Shown here: in pieces, positions 18,621 to 33,891 of the stretch
How the letters are laid out: each line of letters opens with the position of its first letter
Numbering within the stretch: the stretch's first letter is position 1
Source of the DNA: a bacterium
GTDB lineage: Bacteria > Vulcanimicrobiota > Vulcanimicrobiia > Vulcanimicrobiales > SCRA01
DNA length: 55,507 nucleotides
Reading direction: 5' to 3'
NCBI GenBank assembly: GCA_004297985.1
Contig: SCRA01000012.1
Location: 1-55,507 of the forward strand
Made by a program: the position numbers and the translations under genes
Notes under the pieces: generated by a model
Database searches by the model: none
The model's input: the letters and a program-made list of their open reading frames with translations, nothing else
Told to the model about the DNA's origin: nothing

Positions 18621-21617
18621 ATGATCGAGCAGAAGCCCCCAGTTCCCGCCAAGCCCCGCGCCCTCGATGCCATTGTCATCAAGGGTGCGCGCGAGCACAA
18701 TCTCAAGAATATCGACTTGATCATGCCGCGCAACCGGCTGATCGTGATCACGGGGCTCTCGGGCTCCGGCAAGTCGTCGCTGGCTTTCGATACCATCTAT
18801 GCCGAGGGGCAACGCCGATACGTCGAGTCGCTCTCGTCGTATGCCCGGCAGTTCCTAGGGCAGATGGAGAAGCCGGACGTCGACTACATCGAGGGGCTCT
18901 CGCCGGCGATCTCCATCGATCAGAAGTCTACCTCCAAGAATCCGCGCTCGACGGTGGGAACGGTCACGGAGATCTACGACTATCTGCGCCTGCTCTTCGC
19001 GCGCATCGGGAGGCCGCATTGCTACACCTGCGGGCGCCCCATCCAGGCGCAGACGGCCGAGCAGATCGTCGATCAGATCCTGGCCCTTCCGGAAGGGAGC
19101 CGCCTGCAACTGCTCGCGCCGGTGGTGCGCGGGCGCAAAGGCGAGTACGCCAAGCTCTTCGAGGAGGTCTCGAAAGAGGGCTTCGCGCGCGTGCGCGTCG
19201 ACGGCACGGTGCGCGAGCTGCGTGAGAAGATCGAGATCGACAAGAAGCGCAAGCACGACATCGAGGTGGTGGTCGATCGCCTGATCATCAAGCCGGACGT
19301 CCGCAAGCGCCTCACCGATTCCGTGGAGACGACGCTGCGCCTCTCGACGGGCATCGTGGAGGTGCTGGTGCAAGACTCCAAGGATGCTCAGGAACGCGAG
19401 CTGCTCTTCAGCGAGTCGTTCGCCTGCGTCTACTGCGGGCTCTCCTTCGAGGAGATCGCGCCGCGGCTCTTCTCGTTCAACTCACCCTACGGCGCCTGTA
19501 CCGCGTGCAGCGGTTTGGGCGTGAAGATCGAGATCGATCCCTGGAAGGTGATTCCCGACCGTACGAAGTCGATCGCCGATGGAGCGATCGTGCCGTGGAG
19601 CAAGAGCTTGGGGACGGGAAAGTTTCCCTCGATCAACCCCTACTATCTCCAGCAGTTGGAGCGGGTGCTCGCCAAGCGCCGCTTCAAGATGACCACGCCC
19701 ATCGAGAAGATGCCGGACGACGTGGTCGACCTCATCCTCTACGGAACGGAGGCGCGCGAGAAGTTCACCTACACTTCAAAGCGCGGGCAGTCGTGGAGCT
19801 ACGAGACCTCGTTCGAAGGCGTGGCCAACAACCTCCAGCGGCGCTATAGCGAGACGTCCAGCGACTACGTGAAGGACGACATCGAGAAGTATATGTCCGC
19901 CTCCACCTGCGCCGCCTGCAAGGGGGCGCGCCTCAAGCCGGAAGCCCTGGCCGTGCGCATCGAGGAGCAGAACATCGACGGGCTGACGCACATGAGCGTC
20001 GAGCGGCTCGCAGTCTTCTTCACGGCCTTCCGGCCCAGCGAGCGCGAGCAGATGATCGCCAACCAGATCCTCAAGGAGATCCGCGCGCGTCTGGGCTTCC
20101 TGAGAAACGTGGGGCTGGGATATCTCACGCTGGCGCGCAGCGCTACCACGCTCTCCGGCGGCGAGGCCCAGCGCATCCGGCTAGCCACGCAGATCGGCAG
20201 TGCGCTCGTGGGCGTGCTCTACATCTTGGACGAGCCGTCCATCGGTCTTCACCAGCGCGACAACGATCGTCTGCTGGCCACGCTGAAGACGTTGCGGGAT
20301 CTCGGCAATACGCTGATCGTGGTGGAGCACGACGAAGACACGATTCGTGAGGCCGACTTCGTCGTCGACATCGGCCCCGGCGCGGGCGCTGAAGGCGGCC
20401 GCGTGCTGACGGCAGGGACACTCGAAGAAGTGATGGCCAATCCCGAGTCGTTGACGGGCGCCTACCTGCTGGGACGGCAGTTCATCGCGGTTCCCGCGCA
20501 CCGGCGTGAGCCGCGTGCCTGGCTGCGTGTGGAGAAGGCCAGCGCCAACAACTTGCGTTCGATCGACGTCGACTTTCCCATCGGCGTTTTCACCTGCGTC
20601 ACCGGCGTCTCGGGCTCCGGGAAGTCGTCGCTGGTGAATGAGGTCCTGATTCGCGCGCTCGAGCAGCATCTGCACGGGCAGCCCGCCGGTGGAACATACG
20701 GCCGCGTCAAGGGTGCGGAGGAGCTGGACAAGCTGGTAGTGATCGACCAGTCGCCGATCGGGCGCACGCCGCGGTCGAACCCGGCTACCTATACCGGCGT
20801 CTTCGACGCGATTCGCGAGCTCTACTCGCTGGTTCCCGAGGCGAAGATGCGCGGCTACACGCCGGGGCGCTTCTCGTTCAACGTGAAGGGGGGGCGCTGC
20901 GAAGCTTGCCAGGGCGACGGCGTCATCAAGATCGAGATGCACTTCCTGCCGGACGTCTACGTGCCGTGTGAAGTCTGCAAGGGGCGCCGCTACAACGCCC
21001 AGACGCTCGAAGTGAAGTACAAGGGCGCGTCGATCGCCGACGTGCTGGAGATGCGCGTCGACGAGGCGCAAGAGCTCTTCGGCGCCATCCCCAAGATCGC
21101 CAACAAGCTCAAGACCATCTGCGATGTGGGGCTGGGCTATATCAAGATGGGGCAGCCCGCCACCCAGCTCTCCGGCGGCGAGGCCCAGCGTGTGAAGCTG
21201 GCGACGGAACTCTCGCGGCGTTCCACGGGGCGCACCTTCTACGTGCTCGACGAGCCGACGACGGGCCTGCACTTCGCCGACATCCACAAACTGCTCGAAG
21301 TGCTCCAGCGCTTGGTTCAGACAGGGAACACGGTGCTGGTGATCGAGCACAACCTCGACGTGGTCAAGACGGCCGACTACGTGATCGATCTCGGTCCCGA
21401 AGGCGGGGACCGCGGCGGGACGCTAGTGGCCACGGGGACGCCGGAGGAAGTGGCGGCCGATCCCACCTCGTTCACCGGCGAGTACCTGCGCGTGGTGCTG
21501 GCCGATCCGCGGGCGCGCCGCAGAACGGATCGCGCGCGCAGCGAGGAGCTGCAGCACGAGAACATGCGCGTCCTCGACGAGCTTGCCGACGGCGAGCGCG
21601 CGGCCGTCGGCGACTAG
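18621..21617 (+). CDS. uvrA: Excinuclease ABC subunit UvrA
   Basis: UvrA is the damage-sensing ATPase of nucleotide excision repair and loads UvrB on lesions. The 998-residue protein has the expected order: first P-loop [17 protein letters not shown]- and UvrB-binding insertions, zinc motif [28 protein letters not shown], signature [13 protein letters not shown], Walker [17 protein letters not shown], then a second P-loop [21 protein letters not shown]...CEVCKGRRY zinc finger, [15 protein letters not shown] and [12 protein letters not shown] roughly 40-residue basic tail follows. I chose ATG 18621; an in-frame GTG at 18609 sits 7 bases after a TACGAT hexamer and could be a leaderless start. 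No LexA box was seen upstream, unlike imuA. Confidence 0.97.
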   Translation: MIEQKPPVPAKPRALDAIVIKGAREHNLKNIDLIMPRNRLIVITGLSGSGKSSLAFDTIYAEGQRRYVESLSSYARQFLGQMEKPDVDYIEGLSPAISIDQKSTSKNPRSTVGTVTEIYDYLRLLFARIGRPHCYTCGRPIQAQTAEQIVDQILALPEGSRLQLLAPVVRGRKGEYAKLFEEVSKEGFARVRVDGTVRELREKIEIDKKRKHDIEVVVDRLIIKPDVRKRLTDSVETTLRLSTGIVEVLVQDSKDAQERELLFSESFACVYCGLSFEEIAPRLFSFNSPYGACTACSGLGVKIEIDPWKVIPDRTKSIADGAIVPWSKSLGTGKFPSINPYYLQQLERVLAKRRFKMTTPIEKMPDDVVDLILYGTEAREKFTYTSKRGQSWSYETSFEGVANNLQRRYSETSSDYVKDDIEKYMSASTCAACKGARLKPEALAVRIEEQNIDGLTHMSVERLAVFFTAFRPSEREQMIANQILKEIRARLGFLRNVGLGYLTLARSATTLSGGEAQRIRLATQIGSALVGVLYILDEPSIGLHQRDNDRLLATLKTLRDLGNTLIVVEHDEDTIREADFVVDIGPGAGAEGGRVLTAGTLEEVMANPESLTGAYLLGRQFIAVPAHRREPRAWLRVEKASANNLRSIDVDFPIGVFTCVTGVSGSGKSSLVNEVLIRALEQHLHGQPAGGTYGRVKGAEELDKLVVIDQSPIGRTPRSNPATYTGVFDAIRELYSLVPEAKMRGYTPGRFSFNVKGGRCEACQGDGVIKIEMHFLPDVYVPCEVCKGRRYNAQTLEVKYKGASIADVLEMRVDEAQELFGAIPKIANKLKTICDVGLGYIKMGQPATQLSGGEAQRVKLATELSRRSTGRTFYVLDEPTTGLHFADIHKLLEVLQRLVQTGNTVLVIEHNLDVVKTADYVIDLGPEGGDRGGTLVATGTPEEVAADPTSFTGEYLRVVLADPRARRRTDRARSEELQHENMRVLDELADGERAAVGD

Positions 21618-21619
21618 CC

Positions 21620-22426
21620 TCATGCCTCGGGGCGCTCGATCAGATAGACCACCCGGCAGATACGCCGCTCGGCACCGAGGCGCTCGGTGGTCGCCAGAAA
21701 ACGCTGTCGCGCGTCATAGCCTTCGTCGCCCTCGAGCTCGCGCAGAGCATCGGCGTAGGTAGTCCGCGCGGTATGCCAGCGGCGCGCCACCGCCGTAGCG
21801 TTGGCCGTCACGTCCTCGCACCAGCGCAACTGGAAGCCGGCCTCGGTGATGCAGCGGTCGTCGTAGCCCACGGGGACGTAGACGAACGCCGGTGAGGCGC
21901 TGCGCTCGGCGATCTCCGCGGCAGTGACGGGGCCGGCCACGACGACGGGATCGGTGAAGAGTACGCGACCACCGGGCTTGAGCACGCGCCGCCAGTCGGC
22001 CATGGAGCGCGCCCGGTTGGCGAGATAGTTGATCGCGTCGATGCAGATGACGGCGTCGAACGTGCCGCCGTCGTACGGCAGGCGTGCGTTGGCGTCGGCG
22101 CAGTCGAAGGTTGCACGGGCGCTCACCCCCAGCCGCTTCGCCTGCACGTGCGCGGCGCGCACGCGCCGCTCCTCGAGATCGATGCCTATCGCACGACAGC
22201 CGGTTATGGAAACCATGTACAGCGTGGGGCCGCCGGTGCCGCAGGCCACCTCGAGCACGCGCGAGCGTTCGCTCAGGCCCAGCCATGTGATGAAGACCGC
22301 ATGCTCGTCGACGGTAAGCCAGCGCCGTTGCCCGATGTCCTGGCCGTAGGTGTGAACGCGAATCGCTTGGTAAATAGGGCTTTCGGCGTGGCTGTCCGCG
22401 GCTTGATCGAAGTCGGATTCATCCAT
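21620..22426 (-). CDS. SAM-dependent class I methyltransferase
   Basis: The 268-residue protein has the Rossmann SAM-binding motifs: motif I VLEVACGTGGPTLYM, the acidic residue of motif II in AIGIDLEERRVRAA, DCADANARLPYDGGTFDAVICIDAINYL (motifs III/IV) and RVLKPGGRVLFTDPVVVAG. It resembles small-molecule methyltransferases of the UbiE/sterol-methyltransferase-like group. The substrate is not identifiable. It converges with uvrA, with two bases between the stops, and lies downstream of the esterase gene with a 24-bp gap, so those two could share a transcript. Confidence 0.87.
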   Translation of the reverse strand: MDESDFDQAADSHAESPIYQAIRVHTYGQDIGQRRWLTVDEHAVFITWLGLSERSRVLEVACGTGGPTLYMVSITGCRAIGIDLEERRVRAAHVQAKRLGVSARATFDCADANARLPYDGGTFDAVICIDAINYLANRARSMADWRRVLKPGGRVLFTDPVVVAGPVTAAEIAERSASPAFVYVPVGYDDRCITEAGFQLRWCEDVTANATAVARRWHTARTTYADALRELEGDEGYDARQRFLATTERLGAERRICRVVYLIERPEA

Positions 22427-22450
22427 CGGCCAGCCATATACCCACGTGCG

Positions 22451-26376
<3,926 letters not shown>

Positions 26377-26390
<14 letters not shown>

Positions 26391-26847
26391 TCGCCGGCTC
26401 GCATTCCACGGGGAACTTGACCGAGTTGGCGATGAAGCACTTGACGTGCGCGTCGTGGTGCAGGGTGCGCGCCCGCGTCAGGTCGGCCCCTGCCTGCACG
26501 GTGATCTGAGGGCGCAGGGTGACGCGCGCGAAGCGGCCGCCTCCGTCGCTCTCCTCGATCATCACACCTTCGGCGGCGTCGACGTAGCGCGTGACGACGA
26601 TGCCGGCCTGCGCGCAGAGGTGGAGATACCACAGCATGTGGCAGGAGGAGAGGGAGGCCACGAGCAGATCCTCGGGGTTGTAGCGCGTGGCGTCGCCGCG
26701 AAAGTGCGGATCGGAGGAGGCGAGGATCGGCGGCTTGCCGGCGGCGGCGATCTCGTATTTTCGTTCGTAGGCGCGGTATGACGAGGTCCCTGTGCCGGTG
26801 TTGCCCGTCCATTCGACGGTGGCGGTGTAGCGATGCTCGCGTGCCAT
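26377..26847 (-). CDS. OsmC-family peroxiredoxin-like protein
   Basis: The 156-residue protein has the OsmC/Ohr architecture: an N-terminal beta sheet (YTATVEWTGNTGTGTSSYRAYERKYEIAAAGKPPI), the first redox Cys in NPEDLLVASLSSCHMLWYLHLCAQAG, and the second in KCFIANSV. OsmC/Ohr proteins reduce organic hydroperoxides with thiols. The DPHFRGDATRYNPEDLLVASLS stretch is typical of a lineage annotated simply as OsmC family. It overlaps the 3' end of the CoA-transferase gene on the opposite strand. Confidence 0.9.
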
Positions 26848-26931
26848 CGTATCGCTGGTTCATCGTCCGCGCACGGCGGCCCCTCCGTGCGGGGAGGCGG
26901 ATGCGCGCGTTTGGGCGTAGGAGAGCCACTC

Positions 26932-27960
26932 ATGCGACGCATCCTCATCACGCTTCCGCTGGCCGACTCGACGGTGGAGCGCTTACGCTCCGCGTTTCCC
27001 GCGTGCGACATCCAGGTCTGGAATGATGGCGCGCCGGCCTTCGCGCGCACGCCTTCGACGATTCCCGCGGAGATCGCGCGCACCGTCGAGGTGCTCTTCA
27101 CCTTTCGCTCCATACCCAAGCCGGAGGATGTTCCAGCGCTGCGCTGGATCCAACTGAACACGGCGGGCGGCGAGCGCCTGCTGGGCGGGCCGCTGATGGA
27201 GCGCGGCGTCGCCGTGACGACCGCCAGCGGCATCCACGCGATCCCGATGGCGGAGTACGTCTTCGCGATGGTGCTCGCGTGGTGCCGGCGTCTGCCGGAG
27301 ATGCTGGCGTGCCAGGGGCGCGCGGCATGGCCCTCGGCCGCCGAGCGCGAGCGCCTCTTCACCCCGCGCGAGATCTACGGTCAGACGCTCGGCGTCGTGG
27401 GCTACGGCAGCATCGGCCGTCACGTGGCGCGGCTGGCCAAGGCGTTCGGTATGCGCGTGCTGGCGATGCGGCGCGGCGGTGATCGTACCGGCCGAGCCTT
27501 CGCCGCCCCGGGTACGGGGGACCCCGACGGCACCCTGCCGGACCGCTACGTGGAGTTGGAGTCGCTCCATGAATTGCTGCGCGAGAGCGATGTCGTCTTG
27601 GATGCGCTGCCGCTCACCGCGCAGACGCGCAAGTTCTTCGGACGCGAGGCGTTCGCGGCGATGCGTCCGAACGCGATCTTCGTCAACATCGGCCGCGGCG
27701 CCACCTGCGACGAGGCGGCGCTGGCGGATGCGCTGCGCGGGCGGAGGATCGAGGCGGCTCTGCTCGACGTCTTCGCGGAAGAGCCCCTTCCTTCGTCCTC
27801 ACCGCTCTGGGGGCTTCCTGGCGTGATCATCAGCCCCCATGTGGCCGGCTGGGCACCCAGCTACAATGAGCGCGCCGCCGAGATCTTCGCGGAGAACTTG
27901 CGCCGCTACGCAGCCGGAGAGGCGCTGCTCAATCGCATCGACCCCGCCCGCGGCTACTAG
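26932..27960 (+). CDS. D-2-hydroxyacid dehydrogenase (NAD-binding)
   Basis: The 342-residue protein starts at ATG 26932 (GGAG upstream). It has the D-isomer dehydrogenase fold: an N-terminal catalytic half (VEVLFTFRSIPKPEDVPALRWIQLNTAGGERLL), the dinucleotide motif GVVGYGSIGRHVARLAKAFGMRVLAMRR, the Arg-containing segment VFVNIGRGATCDEAAL and the His region GVIISPHVAGWAPSYNERAAEIF. The acidic residue after beta-2 expected for NAD preference is replaced by Arg (AMRRGG), so NADP use is possible. Substrates are likely 2-keto acids; the exact one is unknown. Confidence 0.92.
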   Translation: MRRILITLPLADSTVERLRSAFPACDIQVWNDGAPAFARTPSTIPAEIARTVEVLFTFRSIPKPEDVPALRWIQLNTAGGERLLGGPLMERGVAVTTASGIHAIPMAEYVFAMVLAWCRRLPEMLACQGRAAWPSAAERERLFTPREIYGQTLGVVGYGSIGRHVARLAKAFGMRVLAMRRGGDRTGRAFAAPGTGDPDGTLPDRYVELESLHELLRESDVVLDALPLTAQTRKFFGREAFAAMRPNAIFVNIGRGATCDEAALADALRGRRIEAALLDVFAEEPLPSSSPLWGLPGVIISPHVAGWAPSYNERAAEIFAENLRRYAAGEALLNRIDPARGY

Positions 27961-27981
27961 ATTCGGCGAGAGGCTCGCGTC

Positions 27982-30034
<2,053 letters not shown>

Positions 30035-30119
30035 ATACGCAACTCTACGCGTTCGCTGCGGGAACGGCTAGGCCAAAGACGCCGGATCGTATGCGAAGTG
30101 CGCCATTCTTTACGGCGGA

Positions 30120-31148
30120 TTACATGGCCAGTGCTTCCGTCCGAGATTTGCGCAGCACATGCGTTTCACGCCAGTGAGCCGGCGGGGTTCCTTCCCAGGC
30201 GCGGAATGCGCGGACGAATGAGTTCGCATCCTCATAGCCGAGCAGGTATGCGGCCTCATTCAGCTCGAGACGAGGGTTGCCAAGGTAGCAACGTGCCAAT
30301 TGGCGGCGCGCTTCTCCGAGGACGCGCTGGAAGCTCGAGCCCTCGTCTTGCAGGCGCCGTTGAAGCGTGCGGGCGCTCATGTGGAGAGCGTCGGCAATGT
30401 CCTCGATCGCCGGTCGTCGCCCGGTAAGCCGCATCTGTATCGCCTCGCGTACGCGCTCGACGAAGCTCTGCTCGTGACGTTGTTGCTTCAATTCCTCGTC
30501 GAACTGAGGCGCGAGCATGGCCAGAAGCTCGCTATTGCGAGTAACGAGCGGTCGCCGCGCGTCCTCCGCGTGAAAGACGATCGCGTTGTGTGATGCTCCG
30601 AAGGCGACGGGGCAACCGAAGTGCGCCTTGAGGGCGTTGAGATGCGAGCGAGGCTGCACGAACTCGACGCGCAGGGGTGTGATGTGCTTGCCCGTGCCGT
30701 GTCGTGCCAGCGAGAGCAGCGATGCAAAGCAGTATTCGGTCAGCACGGGAGGCTCGGCTCCGCCGGCGAGGAGCCAGCGGAACTGGAGGGACCACTCGTC
30801 ACCGTCGATCTCATGCAGCATCTCTTCCGGACAGGAGAGCAGCTTGTAGCGCGAGATCTGCTGCATCGCCGAGCCGAGATTCGCGGTTGAGAGCGCGGCG
30901 AGAGCCATCGGGTGGAAGTGTTCCGTCTTCGTCTCCGTGCCGATCTGGAGGCCGATGGTCGGATCTTCGCTTACGTCTCCCACCGCTTGCCATAGGGCGA
31001 ACAACTCTTCGGTGGTGACGAGCACGCGCGTTGCGTCAAAGAGGCCTTGAGGAAGATCGGCGCGGCGCAAGACGGCGGGCACGCTGATGCCGAGCTCTTC
31101 CAGTTTGGTGCGAAGGCGTCCATGGACGCGAAAGTGCTTGTTCATCAT
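30120..31148 (-). CDS. AraC-family transcriptional regulator (arabinose-binding-like N-domain)
   Basis: The 342-residue protein has an N-terminal sensory domain of the OruR/ArgR-like type (RTKLEELGISVPAVLRRADLPQGLF, TVRVLVTTEELFALWQAVGDVSEDPTIGLQIG) and a C-terminal double HTH (IEDIADALHMSARTLQRRLQDEGSSFQRVLGEARRQLARCYL and AAYLLGYEDANSFVRAFRAWEGTPPAHWR). It heads the minus-strand group AraC-ADH-AKR, so it probably controls these dehydrogenases in response to a small aldehyde or alcohol. Two adjacent ATGs (31148 and 31145) could start it. Such trios are common in Proteobacteria, and with the lower GC this suggests acquisition. Confidence 0.9.
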   Translation of the reverse strand: MMNKHFRVHGRLRTKLEELGISVPAVLRRADLPQGLFDATRVLVTTEELFALWQAVGDVSEDPTIGLQIGTETKTEHFHPMALAALSTANLGSAMQQISRYKLLSCPEEMLHEIDGDEWSLQFRWLLAGGAEPPVLTEYCFASLLSLARHGTGKHITPLRVEFVQPRSHLNALKAHFGCPVAFGASHNAIVFHAEDARRPLVTRNSELLAMLAPQFDEELKQQRHEQSFVERVREAIQMRLTGRRPAIEDIADALHMSARTLQRRLQDEGSSFQRVLGEARRQLARCYLGNPRLELNEAAYLLGYEDANSFVRAFRAWEGTPPAHWRETHVLRKSRTEALAM

Positions 31149-31230
31149 CTGTATCCTAGTCTAGCAACTGCGGGGCTTCCATGGCCTGCGGAACGCGCCA
31201 GGATATATGCAAAAGACGCCACGGCGGCCC

Positions 31231-31290
31231 TCTTGAAAGCGAACGTACGTTCGATCCTGATGGGTCTCCCATGGAGCCTCTCGCCCTCGA
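31231..31290 (+). repeat. Direct repeat copy 1: degenerate duplicate of the imuA promoter/start
   Basis: This 60-base segment matches 34055-34114 at 53 of 60 positions with no gaps. It keeps the TTGAAA -35, the LexA-type box, the ATGGGTCTCCCAT palindrome and the first imuA codons (MEPLALDGR versus MESLALDRR). Its -10 position reads CCTGAT instead of TATGAT, so promoter activity is probably lost. After about 20 further bases similarity to imuA ends, so this is a truncated remnant. Confidence 0.85.
31241..31252. promoter_or_regulatory. LexA-type SOS box (GAACGTACGTTC), probably relic
   Basis: A perfect 12-bp palindrome of the GAAC-N4-GTTC form used by LexA of Gram-positive type. It lies in direct repeat copy 1, with a degraded -10 downstream and no intact gene following on the plus strand, so it may no longer control anything. 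Binding could still titrate LexA or affect araC, whose start is 93 bp away. Confidence 0.6.
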
Positions 31291-31427
31291 TGGCCGTCGT
31301 CTGGCACCACGCCCACGCCATCCCCATCGTCGGAAGGAGCTACACCACGCGCGCTCAGCGTACAGAAGCGGGGCCAAGGCCAAGAGCACGTGGCGCCGGT
31401 TATAAGGCATGGTCGCACGATAAATGC

Positions 31428-31454
31428 GGAGGGGGCGAATAATCGCCCCCCTCC
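31428..31454 (-). terminator. GC-rich hairpin downstream of the deaminase operon
   Basis: Left arm 31428-31438 and right arm 31443-31454 pair over 11 bp (GGAGGGGGCGA with TCGCCCCCCTCC, one extra C bulged) around a four-base loop. It follows the deaminase-small ORF operon on the minus strand and precedes araC. There is only a weak T-rich tail (ATTTATC), so termination may be Rho-assisted. Confidence 0.55.
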
Positions 31455-31665
31455 TGACTTTCCTTGCTATCTTCATGAAGAGCCAGTGGGCTCTTTTCGC
31501 AAGGCGAGTACCTTCAAGGCCAGGATGCCATACGCTGTCACCGATGGCTAGTAGATCAGATGGTCGACTCGCACTACGGTAAATTCACGCGGAACGGAAG
31601 ATGTAGTTTTTCCATCGCCGGTCTTAGCGAGTCGCAGAATCAAAGCTGAACAGCACGAACTGATG

Positions 31666-31806
31666 CTATTTCTTGGCCTCTTGCTCTTTCTGTTGCGGTG
31701 GGCGTGGTTTGTTCGACGCATATGCATCAAGCATGAATCCCGGGACTCCCTGCGTGTCGCGTTTGTATTGCTCGATGGCATCGGTAATCCAACTATCCTT
31801 CTTCAT
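31666..31806 (-). CDS. Small 46-aa hydrophilic protein encoded downstream of the dCTP deaminase
   Basis: The start ATG at 31806 overlaps the 3' end of the deaminase gene by 14 bases and is preceded by a strong Shine-Dalgarno (GGAGG, 6 bases away) that lies inside the deaminase's last codons. The peptide starts MKKDSWITDAIEQYKRD and ends in a Pro/Gln/Lys/Glu-rich tail (PRPPQQKEQEAKK). I do not recognise it. The overlap and ribosome site argue for real, coupled translation. In this setting it could be a partner, inhibitor or activator of the defence enzyme; this is speculation from position only. Confidence 0.6.
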   Translation of the reverse strand: MKKDSWITDAIEQYKRDTQGVPGFMLDAYASNKPRPPQQKEQEAKK

Positions 31807-33589
31807 GTGATCCTCCAGAGGATGCGCTCGCGTTGCTCGCCGCCAAGGCGGCTTGATGCTCGGCTAGGAAATCGGTAAATGGCTTCAGTTCAAGCAGCTC
31901 ATTGCTCATTGCGGCCCTTGCACTGGGAGTGTAGTAGGGCAGGGCCGGCGGACGGGTACGAAAATCGAACCTGATACGGGTACCGCGCTCCTTCTCCTTG
32001 CGGTCAACCACAACTGAGAAAAATTCGAGATATCTCGTTGGCGCTACACCGACGAAAGTACGGAATATTACCTTCTCAGTATTAGGTTGCGAGGGATCTA
32101 CAAGAATTGAATCTTTGTATAGCCGCTTAACCGCGCTCTTAGGGTAAGGCGCTAGGTACACTACTTCCTTTATCCCTGCTGCTACAATATGTCGAGCACA
32201 TTCATGGCAGGGGAATGCTGTAGTAAGCATACGCGTTCCGAGAGTTCTTACGCCGTGGCATGCGGCGCTAATAATAGCGGCTGCTTCTGCATGAACCGCA
32301 CGAACGTAGTCGATATTATCGCGCAGCAAGGCCTTGCGGAGTACGCCTTGGTCTAAGTAGTAGAGTTGTTTGATTCGTGAATCACGTAACGCTTGTGCGT
32401 CCGCCTTTTCAACGCGGCTTCCATCTGTCTCACTCGTTGAATATACTGAGTACGTAGTAGATAATGCGCCAGCGATGTCGAGCCGTTCGAGCGCATCGCG
32501 AACCATCTCCTCACGAAATTCGTCGCTCGTATCACGTGGCTGGTACACCATATCCCGACCGTGGTAAATATGATCATCTTCGAACCAGTATTGACCACCG
32601 GAAATAGGACGCGCCGTTTCATTTGTTCCAACTGCAACGAGCGAGCCATCGTCGCGCATTATTGCTGCGCCAACCTGACGCGCCATGGAGCCAGAACGAA
32701 CCTGCGACGCGCGCGCAATGAACATACCCATCTCATCTCGCGACGGCGTGAGGTAGAGATTGCCGAAGATTAACTCGATCAGCCGCGTAAGCTGTTCAAT
32801 GACCTCATGTTTTTGTTTGGTCGAATCAAGAATGAAGTCGGTTGTGTAGAACGCCTCAGCGACATCTTGGCCAAGTGAAATTCTCTTTCCCGATTCATCT
32901 TCTCCACTTTCATCCCGATTCATCAGTGTATCGATGGTGTCTCCGGTCTTATGGCTATTCGGGTCAGACTGTGTAACCAAGAACTCTCGTCGCATCTCTG
33001 GTGGCGCGTAGATACTGATGCTGATGAAGGCAGGACCGTAGATCCGCTTGAGTAGTCGAATCTCATCAGGATGTTTAAGCGAATCAATGAGGAACGCTGT
33101 TGACTGTAGCGGCTGCTGCCCTTCCTCTTGATGTGTATTCTGTTTAGAATTGGTGTTGTTTGTCTCGGGGGAATCCGGTAAGTGTAAGGCTGCTTGCGAT
33201 GGTCGCGCTTCACGGCCTTTATTTATCTCTGCTCGTCTCTTACGAAGTTGGGTGACGGCCGCAAGCGCAACGGCGTCCCCACGGCTTGGTCCTCCCTGCG
33301 GAAAGTGCGACTGGAATTTCCGTCGCATCAGATCGCCCGCGTCCATCAGACGTTTCTTGCGTGCGAGGTAAGGAGATGCATTTTCCGAAGGAGCGGTAAC
33401 GAATTCTTCAATTTGCGAACTGACGCTGATCTTTTCAACAGAGTAGTCAACCGAGCACAGCGCAGTACGTAAGCAATCCTCGACGAGCTCTCTGTCAACG
33501 CCCAGAGGAGCAACGAATGCGAAAACGAGCTCGCGGCGATCTTTCGATTCACTCGGAGTCGTTTGCATAGTCTCGCTCGCGTTAGTCAT
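31793..33589 (-). CDS. Anti-phage dCTP/dCMP deaminase (AvcD/DCD-like)
   Basis: The 598-residue protein has the two-part layout of the AvcD/DCD defence family. The N-terminal P-loop-kinase-like domain (ELVFAFVAPLGVDRELV, residues 20-35, then TAFLIDSLKHPDEIRLLKRIYGPAFISISIYAPPEMR at 164-200) lacks a canonical GKS/T. The C-terminal deoxycytidylate deaminase has the zinc motif HAE (433-435) and PCHEC (Cys461, Cys464), plus ARASQVRSGSMARQVGAAI. Known members deplete dCTP/dCMP during phage infection. I chose ATG 33589, which overlaps the MerR-like gene by 8 bases; a longer frame from 33661 lies within that gene. The gene has markedly lower GC than the chromosome, indicating transfer. No AvcI-like RNA was recognised upstream; a LexA box is present instead. 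Confidence 0.88.
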   Translation of the reverse strand: MTNASETMQTTPSESKDRRELVFAFVAPLGVDRELVEDCLRTALCSVDYSVEKISVSSQIEEFVTAPSENASPYLARKKRLMDAGDLMRRKFQSHFPQGGPSRGDAVALAAVTQLRKRRAEINKGREARPSQAALHLPDSPETNNTNSKQNTHQEEGQQPLQSTAFLIDSLKHPDEIRLLKRIYGPAFISISIYAPPEMRREFLVTQSDPNSHKTGDTIDTLMNRDESGEDESGKRISLGQDVAEAFYTTDFILDSTKQKHEVIEQLTRLIELIFGNLYLTPSRDEMGMFIARASQVRSGSMARQVGAAIMRDDGSLVAVGTNETARPISGGQYWFEDDHIYHGRDMVYQPRDTSDEFREEMVRDALERLDIAGALSTTYSVYSTSETDGSRVEKADAQALRDSRIKQLYYLDQGVLRKALLRDNIDYVRAVHAEAAAIISAACHGVRTLGTRMLTTAFPCHECARHIVAAGIKEVVYLAPYPKSAVKRLYKDSILVDPSQPNTEKVIFRTFVGVAPTRYLEFFSVVVDRKEKERGTRIRFDFRTRPPALPYYTPSARAAMSNELLELKPFTDFLAEHQAALAASNASASSGGSHEEG

Positions 33590-33827
33590 CGATTGCTTCA
33601 AGAAGCGAGAGCTGGTGTGGGATAATGTCGCCCAACTTGCGACTCGAATACTGGGCTGCACGAGCGTGACGTGCTAGTTCCTTGCAACGAGCAATGTCAT
33701 CTTCGCTGTACCGGCGACGACCTTGTGCATCCCGCATCGGCACCACTAGCCTCTCCTTCTCCCATCTTCGAAGCGTCTTGGCCGTGCGGCCCACCAGCCG
33801 GCCGACCTCCGTGATTCCGACGAACAC
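33582..33827 (-). CDS. MerR-like winged-helix regulator (81 aa)
   Basis: The short protein reads FVGITEVGRLVGRTAKTLRRWEKERLVVPMRDAQGRRRYSEDDIARCKELA, a clear MerR-type DNA-binding domain (HTH plus wing with RRYSEDDI). It is followed by a helix of about 30 residues and has no effector domain. It starts with GTG at 33827 and overlaps the deaminase start by 8 bases, so the two are translationally coupled. It probably regulates its own operon; excisionase-like roles of small MerR-fold proteins are a possible alternative. The upstream region holds TATAGA and a LexA box. Confidence 0.82.
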   Translation of the reverse strand: MFVGITEVGRLVGRTAKTLRRWEKERLVVPMRDAQGRRRYSEDDIARCKELARHARAAQYSSRKLGDIIPHQLSLLEAIDD

Positions 33828-33879
33828 CCCAGAAAATTCGTTGCCCCTGGGTACCTTGCCTATCTATAGGGGAAAATGA

Positions 33880-33891
33880 GAACATTTGTTC
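33880..33891. promoter_or_regulatory. LexA-type SOS box (GAACATTTGTTC) in the deaminase operon promoter
   Basis: This fits GAAC-N4-GTTC exactly, the same form as the imuA box 185 bp away. It lies 53 bp upstream of the MerR-like start on the minus strand. A possible -10 (TATAGA, about 33863-33868) is located so that the box covers the region where the -35 would lie, a good position for repression. Confidence 0.7.

Larger units (their letters stand above)
31149..31665. other. Intergenic stretch without a supported gene (517 bp)
   Basis: This region separates araC from the deaminase operon. It contains a 60-bp copy of the imuA promoter and start region (31231-31290), a strong inverted repeat (31428-31454) and a smaller hairpin (agagcccactggctct, read on the minus strand, about 31480-31495). 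A 31-codon frame beginning with TTG and ending at 31548 on the minus strand (tail FTVVRVDHLIY) might be the remnant of a further gene, but neither start nor homology supports it. Confidence 0.6.

Noticed and set aside
31548-31665. Short frame ending FTVVRVDHLIY after the 46-aa gene
   Set aside because: It looks protein-like, but has no good start codon or ribosome site and no recognised relatives. It is kept only as a possible remnant.
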